Below, one piece after another: positions 7,553 through 13,308 of a stretch of 15,402 bases of DNA (position 1 is its first letter; each line of letters begins with the position of its first letter). The stretch covers positions 1 to 15,402 of the forward strand of contig JANRKT010000308.1 of NCBI GenBank assembly GCA_033763355.1. Reading direction: 5' to 3'. This DNA comes from JANRKT01 sp033763355 (GTDB lineage: Bacteria; Bacteroidota; Bacteroidia; Chitinophagales; Chitinophagaceae). A program made the position numbers and the translations under genes. The notes under the pieces are model-generated. The model worked only from the letters and a program-made list of their open reading frames with translations. It was not told the DNA's origin and did no database searches.

Positions 7553-8644
7553 ATGGAGGAAATTGTTTTTTCTTACAATGCGCTTACAATTTTTGTAAGG
7601 CGGATATTTGAAAGTATCGGGTGCAGCAGGCAACATGCTGCAATGGCAACAGCAGCATTGCTGAGTGCAGACCTGCGTGGTATTGATTCCCATGGTGTGG
7701 CCCGTTTAAGCGGATATGTACGCCTTTGGGAAGCAAAAAGGGTAAATGAAAAACCCGATATTAAAATTGTACATGAAACGCCATCTACTGCTGTTGTAAA
7801 TGGGGACAGGGGGCTTGGCCTTGTTGTAGCGCCACATGCCATGCAGGTGGCAATTGATAAAGCCAAACAGGCCGGCACGGGCTGGGTAAGTGTAAAAAAT
7901 TCCAATCACTTTGGTATCGCAGCTTACCATGCCATGATGGCTTTGCAGCATGATATGATTGGTATAGCCATGACCAATGCCAGTGCATTGGTAGCTCCTA
8001 CTTTTTCAATCGAACGGTTACTTGGTACCAACCCCATTTGTGTTGTTATACCTGCAGGCAATGAACCGGCATTTGTGGCCGACCTTGCCACAACAACTGC
8101 AGCCAATGGCAAGCTGGAAATACTGCAGCGCTGGCATATTGATGCACCCGTTGGATGGATACAGGATAAAGAAGGCAATGTAACTACCGATGCGCATGCA
8201 TTAAAAAATGGCGGCGCTTTATTGCCTTTGGGCAGCGACAGGGAACATGGCAGCCACAAAGGATATGCATTGGGAGCTGTGGTTGATATTTTTTCTGCCA
8301 TATTAAGCGGCGCCAGTTATGGCCCGTGGGTCCCGCCTTTCCCTGCTTATGTGCCTATGCCGCAGGACATGCCCGGTGAAGGCCTGGGACATTTTTTTGG
8401 CGCTATGCGTATTGATGCCTTCCGGCCTGCTGAAGAATTTAAGCAACACATGGACAACTGGATTAAAAGGTTCAGGAATGCAAAAACAGTACAGGGAGAA
8501 AAGAAAGTTTTAATACCCGGAGACCCGGAAAGGGAAATGGAAAAAGAAAGAAAGGGTAAAGGTATCCCCTTGCTGGAGGTAGTAGTGAATGATTTGAAAG
8601 CTTTGGGTGAACGGTTTGGTGCAGAGCTTAAGGAATTGCATTAA
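7553..8644 (+). CDS. Ldh family NAD(P)-dependent malate/lactate-type dehydrogenase
   Basis: This 363-residue protein belongs to the Ldh_2 (type 2 malate/L-lactate/L-sulfolactate/ureidoglycolate dehydrogenase) family, unrelated to Rossmann-fold Ldh. Diagnostic stretches are DLRGIDSHGVARL (40-52, with the active-site His47), the Gly-Leu-Gly-Leu-Val loop near 92, NSNHFGIAAYH (~116-126), GTNPICVVIPA (~158-168) and HKGYALGAVVDIFSAILSGA about 235-254. Length is normal. It would reduce or oxidise a 2-hydroxy acid with NAD(P)(H) in the cytoplasm; the actual substrate cannot be told from the sequence. It stands alone, divergent from the HD operon and convergent with the DUF2147 gene. ATATGGAGG overlaps the start codon and there is no upstream Shine-Dalgarno, as is common in this phylum. 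Confidence 0.9.
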   Translation: MEEIVFSYNALTIFVRRIFESIGCSRQHAAMATAALLSADLRGIDSHGVARLSGYVRLWEAKRVNEKPDIKIVHETPSTAVVNGDRGLGLVVAPHAMQVAIDKAKQAGTGWVSVKNSNHFGIAAYHAMMALQHDMIGIAMTNASALVAPTFSIERLLGTNPICVVIPAGNEPAFVADLATTTAANGKLEILQRWHIDAPVGWIQDKEGNVTTDAHALKNGGALLPLGSDREHGSHKGYALGAVVDIFSAILSGASYGPWVPPFPAYVPMPQDMPGEGLGHFFGAMRIDAFRPAEEFKQHMDNWIKRFRNAKTVQGEKKVLIPGDPEREMEKERKGKGIPLLEVVVNDLKALGERFGAELKELH

Positions 8645-8687
8645 AATGAAATCCAGGTTTATATTGTGCACTACTTTAAAAAAGGAA

Positions 8688-9164
8688 TTAATTTGGTGCT
8701 ACCTCCTGCACCCTGAACCATGTTTGCACTTTAACTGCCTGGGAGATGCCGTTGTAAATTTTTACAGATAATGTATTGGCATCTTTCATTATTATTTTAC
8801 AACTGTAATCTTTGCCGTCTTCATGGTTGTACATCCTGCCATTTTCCCATAACCTGTTACCGGCATATTTAAAATTCCTCAGGCTGATAAGTCCAAGCAG
8901 CGGCCTTGCCTGCAATACCTTGTCTGTATTTTTTTTGTCGGTTACCGGCTTGCCGGTTCCGGGGTCAATGGGTTCTTTAAGCCAGATTATTTTACCGTAG
9001 TAATTAACTCCCTGTTTATATATCTGCACATGGCCTTCGCCTGTTTCTGTAAGCCATATGCCTGTAACCGAATCTGCAGTAAACGCAGGATATGGTGTAC
9101 TGAATGCAGAGATAAGAATAAGCGCTGATGCAATGCATGAGGGAATAAATATCCGCTTAATCAT
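8688..9164 (-). CDS. Exported DUF2147 protein
   Basis: I place the start at the ATG at 9162-9164 (158 residues) and not at the longer 9257 start, because Met-Ile-Lys-Arg-Ile-Phe followed by a hydrophobic stretch and a small-residue site (about residues 1-30) is a good signal peptide, while the extra 31 residues upstream look like chance translation. The mature part is a DUF2147 domain: GIWLTETGEGHVQIYKQG, YYGKIIWLKEP, then LRNFKYAGNRLWENGRMYN and GKDYSCKIIM, ending with Val-Gln-Thr-Trp-Phe-Arg-Val. The family is a lipocalin-like periplasmic protein of unknown function. It is the last gene of a minus-strand run, 96 bp after the acetyltransferase gene, so it may have its own promoter. Confidence 0.85.
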   Translation of the reverse strand: MIKRIFIPSCIASALILISAFSTPYPAFTADSVTGIWLTETGEGHVQIYKQGVNYYGKIIWLKEPIDPGTGKPVTDKKNTDKVLQARPLLGLISLRNFKYAGNRLWENGRMYNHEDGKDYSCKIIMKDANTLSVKIYNGISQAVKVQTWFRVQEVAPN

Positions 9165-9260
9165 AAGTATAAATTTTAAGGGGATACCATGTAAACGGCC
9201 GGGGCGGAAATCAATTGTGGAGTTAAATGGAAAGTATATGCCTCTAAGGAGTTTCACTTA

Positions 9261-9545
9261 TTAAAGGTCAAGAACGTCCCTGAACTCAGCTTTTTTGTCA
9301 AATACTGATTTGGCAAAAGGGCAAAGCGGAATGATTTTAATGTTGTTGGTACGGGCATAATCAACAGCAGTTTTTACCAGTTGCAGCCCGACACCTTTAC
9401 CGCTTAGAGAGTCATCAACTTCAGTATGCTCAATGATTATTTTGTCAGCAGATGGTTTGGTATAAACCATTTCAGCAAGGATGCTGCCATCCTGCCCCAC
9501 ATAAAACATCCCTTTTCCGCCAACCTGTTTGTGCTGAATAACCAT
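9261..9545 (-). CDS. Small GNAT-type N-acetyltransferase (YjdJ/COG2388-like)
   Basis: At 94 residues this is a minimal single-domain GCN5-like acetyltransferase. It has the strand Ile-Ile-Ile-Glu-His-Thr-Glu-Val (36-43), the acetyl-CoA pyrophosphate loop GKGVGLQLV (49-57), and the tail motif PLCPFAKSVF followed by a short end. These match the PF14542-type family, whose members take acetyl-CoA; the acceptor is unknown. It lies 72 bp downstream of the aldo/keto reductase on the same strand, so co-transcription is possible. Size is normal for this subfamily. Confidence 0.85.
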   Translation of the reverse strand: MVIQHKQVGGKGMFYVGQDGSILAEMVYTKPSADKIIIEHTEVDDSLSGKGVGLQLVKTAVDYARTNNIKIIPLCPFAKSVFDKKAEFRDVLDL

Positions 9546-9617
9546 ATATTATAAATGGATAAGTTTTGTTGCAAATTATGATTAGTAAGGAGAGAAGAAA
9601 AAAGAATTTACAGATAA

Positions 9618-10448
9618 TTAGAGCATGTCCATCGGGTCATCTACCACCCGCAGGTTTTCATTGAAGCCATCCATGAGCAACATATCATCCGCTGAAATGG
9701 CAAAATCAAAAATTTCAAAGTTTTCTTTTAATCTTTCGGGGTTAGCCGATTTGGGAATGGCAGATACTCCATGCTGGATGTTCCACCTTAAAATGATTTG
9801 TGCGGGGGTTTTATGATATTTGCCTGCCAGTTTAAGCAAACGGGGATCATTGAATTTTTTTCCTCTTACCAATGGCGTATAAGCCTGTAATATTGTTTTT
9901 TGCTCCTGGCAATACTGCATCAGGTCTTTCAAATAAAGCCAGGGGCTGAACTCCACCTGGTTAACAGCAGGAACAATTGCTGCATATTCTTTTAGTTCAT
10001 CCAGAAAAGGCATGAGATAATTGGCAACACCGATGGCCCTTACCTGTTTTTCATGGTATAATTTTTCCAATGCCTTCCATGTATCTTTTCTTTTTTCTTT
10101 AATGGGCCAGTGAACAAGGTAAAGGTCAATGTAATCAATATCCAGTTTTTTGCTGCTGGTTTCAAATGCCCTGAGGGTCGACTCATATCCCTGGTCGGTA
10201 TTTCCTACTTTGGTGGTAACAAAAATTTCTTTGCGGGGAATGTTGCTGCTGCGGATAGCATTGCCAACTTCTTTTTCATTCTGGTACATGGCAGCGGTAT
10301 CAATCAACCGGTAACCGGTTTGCAAAGCTCTCAGCACAGCCAGTTCTGCTGCTGCACCATATACATCATAAACGCCAAGCCCCAGCAATGGCATTGGGGT
10401 ACCATTGCTGAGGATAGCTTTCGGCTGTTCAATAACGGTGGTTACCAT
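9618..10448 (-). CDS. Aldo/keto reductase
   Basis: This 276-residue NADPH-dependent oxidoreductase has a full catalytic tetrad: Asp50 and Tyr55 in LIDTAAMYQNE, Lys80 in VTTKVG, and His113 in YLVHWP. Further family marks are GLGVYDV near 23-29, AIGVANY, NQVEFSPWL and AIPKSANPERLKENFEIFDF near the NADPH phosphate pocket. Length is usual for the 2,5-diketogluconate reductase-like branch. The start codon overlaps the end of the upstream PhyH gene by 7 bp (10442-10448), which suggests translational coupling and a shared pathway. It probably reduces a carbonyl, or oxidises the matching alcohol, of a compound handled by that dioxygenase; the substrate is unknown. Confidence 0.92.
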   Translation of the reverse strand: MVTTVIEQPKAILSNGTPMPLLGLGVYDVYGAAAELAVLRALQTGYRLIDTAAMYQNEKEVGNAIRSSNIPRKEIFVTTKVGNTDQGYESTLRAFETSSKKLDIDYIDLYLVHWPIKEKRKDTWKALEKLYHEKQVRAIGVANYLMPFLDELKEYAAIVPAVNQVEFSPWLYLKDLMQYCQEQKTILQAYTPLVRGKKFNDPRLLKLAGKYHKTPAQIILRWNIQHGVSAIPKSANPERLKENFEIFDFAISADDMLLMDGFNENLRVVDDPMDML

Positions 10449-11431
10449 TTTTCCAGTCCCAATAATTTTTTTCCCAGATCAGATAATACTGCTGTACTGT
10501 ATTTGGTTTGTTCCCATTTACGGGGGTCGCCGGGAAAAGCATAACCTTCAGGTGCTTTCCGCTCCCTCCAGGAAGTAATGCGCCATTCACGCAATGCTTC
10601 ATTGTCTTCTTCTGCCGGCATCATGGAAATATATTGAGCGATACGCACTTTATTGCCGCTCATATTTGGCCTTATACCATGCGGCTGGAGGCTGTTAAAA
10701 ATCAAAAGGTCGCCTGCTTCCATTTTTACTTTCTTCAGTTCAAAACCTGTAATGTCGGGTTTATAATGGTCACGGTCTTCCGGTTGCGTCAGCTTCCATG
10801 TATCATAGGTCCTGAACAATTCAGGTAAACATTGAAATCCCCCCATGTTTTCATCTGTCTGATCTGCCAACGCCAGCACACCCTGAACATTAACAGGTTT
10901 TGTTTCGGGGTCGTAATCCCAGTGAATAAAACCTTTGTATTCAAAACCGGGACGTATGGGGAAATTCAGGTTAGCCCTGTCAATAGTAACCCATAACTTT
11001 TCGGTGCCCCAAATGTCAACAAAAGCATCATATACCCTTTTCATTTGCCTGTTGTTCCACAAATGCTGGTGATTATATACCTCCACCATGCCTGTGTTGG
11101 TGAGTTCCTTCATTTGTATTTCAGCACGGGGAGGTGCATACCATGTTTCGGGATTGTTCGGGTCTTTTTCTTCAAACTCCCACAAAAAATCAGCTGTGGC
11201 TTTTGCCTGTTCTTTGGGCACGGCATTTTTAATTACCACATACCCGTTGTGTATCCAGAACTTCCAGTCTTCTTCACTTAGCACACGCAACGGTTTCCCG
11301 TTTGAACGGTCGTTGAGTTTTTGCACACTGCTTTTGGCAACAGAAGGGTTGCCGGGTATTTCTTTGTGCACATGGGCGGGGGCCATCGTTGGCGCCATTG
11401 TAGCCATGGTGCCTTTTTGTTTTACTTCCAT
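10442..11431 (-). CDS. Phytanoyl-CoA dioxygenase (PhyH) family protein
   Basis: This 329-residue protein is a non-heme Fe(II)/2-oxoglutarate oxygenase. The iron triad is His170 and Asp172 in FIHWDYD and His251 in LQPHGIRPN; Arg263 in KVRIAQYI sits 12 residues on, where the 2-oxoglutarate carboxylate is bound. The front has a double Met-Ala-Pro stretch (residues 9-18) that looks disordered, so the true start could be slightly later, but the ATG at 11431 fits the promoter. It would hydroxylate a small organic substrate; many bacterial PhyH proteins do not act on phytanoyl-CoA. It is first of an operon with the aldo/keto reductase and is divergent from an AraC regulator that probably controls it. 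Confidence 0.9.
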   Translation of the reverse strand: MEVKQKGTMATMAPTMAPAHVHKEIPGNPSVAKSSVQKLNDRSNGKPLRVLSEEDWKFWIHNGYVVIKNAVPKEQAKATADFLWEFEEKDPNNPETWYAPPRAEIQMKELTNTGMVEVYNHQHLWNNRQMKRVYDAFVDIWGTEKLWVTIDRANLNFPIRPGFEYKGFIHWDYDPETKPVNVQGVLALADQTDENMGGFQCLPELFRTYDTWKLTQPEDRDHYKPDITGFELKKVKMEAGDLLIFNSLQPHGIRPNMSGNKVRIAQYISMMPAEEDNEALREWRITSWRERKAPEGYAFPGDPRKWEQTKYSTAVLSDLGKKLLGLEKW

Positions 11432-11459
11432 ATTGCAAGTTTTTTATTGAGTGACATAC

Positions 11460-11467
11460 CAAAATTA
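11460..11467 (-). promoter_or_regulatory. -7 box of the dioxygenase promoter
   Basis: On the minus strand the sequence reads TAATTTTG, an exact TAnnTTTG box, giving a leader of about 24 nt. No TTG is seen at the normal -33 distance; instead the palindrome at 11490-11499 sits there, which fits a promoter that needs an activator. Confidence 0.55.
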
Positions 11468-11482
11468 CATTTCCCGGCCCCC

Positions 11483-11520
11483 TTTTTTCTACAGCTGTAA
11501 TTTCCATTTTTTGTGCTGTA
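11483..11520. promoter_or_regulatory. Candidate AraC-type operator: 21-bp-phased direct repeats
   Basis: GCTGTA occurs at 11494-11499 and 11515-11520, exactly 21 bp apart (two helical turns), and each is preceded by a run of six T (11483-11488 and 11507-11512). The first copy is also half of the perfect palindrome TACAGCTGTA (11490-11499). Direct repeats on one face of the helix, next to a promoter lacking a -33 box, are typical of AraC-family binding sites. Confidence 0.4.
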
Positions 11521-11553
11521 TTGATATTTTTCTGCATTTTAAGGCAGAGAAAG

Positions 11554-11561
11554 TATATTTA
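11554..11561 (+). promoter_or_regulatory. Candidate -7 box of the AraC-family gene
   Basis: TATATTTA matches TAnnTTTG at seven of eight positions and lies 18 bases before the TTG start. A weak -33-like TCTG is at 11531-11534, 19 bp upstream. Confidence 0.35.
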
Positions 11562-11579
11562 TAGACAAATAAGCCCAGT

Positions 11580-12428
11580 TTGAAAGTAAAGTTTGAAGAA
11601 GTAAAACCGGATAAGGACAGTTCGTTCCGCATCCTGCTTACACCGGGGCTGAATGACCTTTTCTACTGGCATTTTCATCCCGAATATGAGATTGTATATG
11701 TGGAAGGGGCCAGCGGAACAAGGCATATCGGCGACCACATATCAAAGTATGAGGGGAGCGACCTTGTTTTTATCGGGCCCAATATCCCCCACCTGAATTT
11801 TGATTATGGCGTAAAAACCAACTGCGAACAGGTGGTGGTGCAAATGAAAGAAGACTTCCTCGGAAAGGATTTTCTTCATATCCCCGAACTGGCTTCCATT
11901 AAACAGCTTTTTGAAAAAGCAAAACAGGGTTTATCTTTTTATGGCCAGACCAAAATGATTACAGGTGAAAAACTAAAAAGCTTAAGCGGCCTTTCCCATT
12001 TTAACCAATTGATGGAATTATTGCAGATATTTCAGTTGCTGGCTGAAACAAAAGAAGTGAACATGCTCAACAGCCGGCCGCTTGCCAGCGCTTCTGCATT
12101 TAAAGAGCAGGAGCGGATGAAAAGGATTTACAATTATATTGAAAGCCATTTCCAGGAAAAGATTGATGTAAACAGGGTAGCAGAGATCAGCCATCTCACC
12201 ACGGCAGCATTTTGCAGGTATTTCAAAAAAATTACGCGGATGACATTTACTGATTTTCTTAACCAGTACCGCATCAACCATGCAAAAAATTTACTGCTGC
12301 AGGATAAAACAGTAACAGAAGCCTGCTATGAAAGCGGGTTTGATAACCTCTCGTATTTTAATAAAACATTTAAGAAACTGGCTGCTGAAAATCCTTCACA
12401 TTTCAGAAAAAGGCATGCTACTGTCTAA
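11580..12428 (+). CDS. AraC family transcriptional regulator (TTG start)
   Basis: This 282-residue regulator has an N-terminal cupin-like sensor (residues ~15-90, with WHFHPEYEIVYV and HIGDH) and a C-terminal pair of helix-turn-helix motifs (residues ~183-278). The second ends with the AraC signature ITRMTFTDFLNQYRINHAKNLL, in two parts, followed by VTEACYESGFDNLSYFNKTFKK. The start must be TTG at 11580: a stop lies in frame at 11562-11564 and the next Met is over 100 residues in, while the family begins with the Lys-Val-Lys-Phe-Glu stretch seen here. It is divergent from the PhyH/aldo-keto reductase operon, so it probably activates that operon in response to a small ligand such as a sugar or polyol (inference). 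Confidence 0.9.
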   Translation: MKVKFEEVKPDKDSSFRILLTPGLNDLFYWHFHPEYEIVYVEGASGTRHIGDHISKYEGSDLVFIGPNIPHLNFDYGVKTNCEQVVVQMKEDFLGKDFLHIPELASIKQLFEKAKQGLSFYGQTKMITGEKLKSLSGLSHFNQLMELLQIFQLLAETKEVNMLNSRPLASASAFKEQERMKRIYNYIESHFQEKIDVNRVAEISHLTTAAFCRYFKKITRMTFTDFLNQYRINHAKNLLLQDKTVTEACYESGFDNLSYFNKTFKKLAAENPSHFRKRHATV

Positions 12429-12477
12429 TCAACTCCACCAGCATATTGCAACAGCGGTTTATAAACTTTGATAAGAA

Positions 12478-12505
12478 TTGCTTAAACCAAGCCACGATAA
12501 TTTTG
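12478..12505 (+). promoter_or_regulatory. Promoter of the second Uma2 gene
   Basis: TAATTTTG at 12498-12505 is an exact TAnnTTTG -7 box; TTG at 12478-12480 (17 bp upstream) is a possible -33. The transcript would have a leader of only about 12 nt before the ATG at 12523. Confidence 0.5.
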
Positions 12506-12522
12506 TAAATTGCCATTGGTAG

Positions 12523-13062
12523 ATGTCTTCTGTTCAAAAAATATTACCTCATTATACTTACGATGACTGGGTTCATTGGGAAGGCAGTTGGGAATTGATT
12601 GATGGTTTCCCGATTGCCATGAGCCCTACGCCGGTTCCCAAACACCAGCAGGTAGCAGCGGCACTTCGGGCAGAGTTTTACCATGAACTAAAAAAGTGCA
12701 GGAAATGCACAGTGTATGACCCGCTGGATTATGTTATAGCAAAGGATACAATCCTTGTGCCTGATATTTTAATAGTTTGTGGTAAAATTGAAAAGAAATA
12801 CCTCGATTTCCCTCCGGTACTGGTTGCAGAGATACTTTCCCCTTCAACGGCTTTAAGGGACAAACACACCAAATACCAGTTGTATGAACAACAGGGTGTA
12901 AAGTATTACCTTATTGTTGATTCTGACAAATCAACGATTGAGATATTTGAACTTGTAAAGGGAAAATATATGCTTCAAACGTTGGGAAAAGGAGAGGTTT
13001 TTGACTTTAGTTTTGAAAAAGACTGTTCAGCCCGCATCAGCTTTAATGAAATCCTGCAGTAA
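12523..13062 (+). CDS. Uma2 family (DUF820) endonuclease-like protein, second copy
   Basis: This 179-residue Uma2 protein is clearly diverged from the copy at 1748. It has YTYDDWVHWEG (11-21) and a Trp-Glu-Leu-Ile-Asp-Gly opening, Pro-Lys-His-Gln at 39-42, Val-Pro-Asp with Asp81, and Glu103 in LVAEILSPST, then KYQLYEQQGVKYYLIVDSDK, with Ser where many members have Gln. The acidic pair fits a PD-(D/E)XK-type fold. Function is unknown. It has its own promoter and no terminator of its own before the trp promoter; readthrough would enter the trp leader and face the attenuator there. Confidence 0.9.
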   Translation: MSSVQKILPHYTYDDWVHWEGSWELIDGFPIAMSPTPVPKHQQVAAALRAEFYHELKKCRKCTVYDPLDYVIAKDTILVPDILIVCGKIEKKYLDFPPVLVAEILSPSTALRDKHTKYQLYEQQGVKYYLIVDSDKSTIEIFELVKGKYMLQTLGKGEVFDFSFEKDCSARISFNEILQ

Positions 13063-13070
13063 ATATTTTT

Positions 13071-13102
13071 TTTGGCAGAGTAAAATTTCAATAGCATATT
13101 TG
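13071..13102 (+). promoter_or_regulatory. Promoter of the trp leader/operon
   Basis: TTTG (13071-13074), a 20-bp spacer, then CATATTTG (13095-13102): a -33/-7 pair in the Bacteroidota style with one mismatch in the -7 box and ideal spacing. The start point would be about 13106-13109, so the leader ATG at 13110 is at or very near the 5' end of the RNA. Confidence 0.6.
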
Positions 13103-13109
13103 CACTGCA

Positions 13110-13172
13110 ATGAAGCAAAACATTCAAAATAACCAGTGGTGGTGGCATACAAACTCTTACGGGGTTCTGTAG
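13110..13172 (+). CDS. trpL: trp operon leader peptide (20 residues, three tandem Trp codons)
   Basis: The frame encodes a 20-residue peptide with Gln-Trp-Trp-Trp-His at residues 9-13 (TGG codons at 13137-13145) and ends Tyr-Gly-Val-Leu, stop TAG at 13170-13172. Three consecutive Trp codons in so short a peptide, directly before an antiterminator/terminator pair and trpE, identify it as an attenuation leader. The peptide has no function of its own; the ribosome's speed over the Trp codons reads the level of charged tRNA-Trp. The last coding bases (13160-13169) are themselves the 5' arm of the antiterminator, so a ribosome at the stop codon covers them while one stalled at Trp leaves them free. 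No Shine-Dalgarno is present; initiation is probably near the 5' end of the mRNA. The symbol trpL is given by analogy. Confidence 0.9.
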   Translation: MKQNIQNNQWWWHTNSYGVL

Positions 13173-13213
13173 CAACTATTGCTGTATTTTGATAAGCATA
13201 TTCAGAAGCCCCG
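13160..13213 (+). promoter_or_regulatory. trp antiterminator
   Basis: CGGGGTTCTG (13160-13169) pairs with CAGAA (13203-13207) and CCCCG (13209-13213), leaving G13208 bulged: 10 base pairs. The 3' arm shares 13206-13213 with the terminator stem, so only one can form. Inside the loop AGCAA (13171-13175) and TTGCT (13179-13183) can form a small hairpin. Confidence 0.85.
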
Positions 13214-13233
13214 GATTTTTTCGGGGTTTTTTT
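13206..13233 (+). terminator. trp attenuator (intrinsic terminator)
   Basis: AAGCCCCGGA (13206-13215) pairs with TTCGGGGTTT (13220-13229) around a TTTT loop, with a GC core of five pairs and G-T wobbles at 13208/13227 and 13214/13221. Seven T follow the GC core (13227-13233). It lies 75 bases before the trpE start and would stop transcription when Trp is ample. Confidence 0.9.
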
Positions 13234-13308
13234 ATGCCCCTGCCCCTAAAGGGGAGTAAACCTGAATTAAAAAATACATATCAGATGTGATCAGTTAGAA
13301 AAATTGGT
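13234..13308 (+). other. trpE 5' untranslated stretch after the attenuator
   Basis: It carries CCCC (13237-13240) and a CCCCTAAAGGGG motif (13243-13254) that could form a weak 4-bp hairpin or compete for the GGGG of the terminator. There is no clear Shine-Dalgarno before the trpE ATG; AGAAAAATTGGT precedes it. Confidence 0.35.

Noticed and set aside
7924..8301. A 125-codon minus-strand frame inside the dehydrogenase gene, and similar frames inside the Npt/HEAT gene (such as 5097-5447)
   Set aside because: They are shadows of strong genes with clear family motifs in the other strand; no start signals or domains of their own.
9165..9257. A 31-residue N-terminal extension of the DUF2147 protein
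   Set aside because: The extension has no family similarity and would bury a normal signal peptide that starts at the ATG at 9162-9164.
11274..11537. An 87-codon minus-strand frame covering the dioxygenase start and the divergent gap
   Set aside because: It overlaps the dioxygenase gene in another frame, crosses the promoter region, and has a low-complexity, family-less translation.
13243..13254. CCCCTAAAGGGG as a second terminator before trpE
   Set aside because: The stem is only four pairs and is followed by AGTAAACC rather than a T-run.
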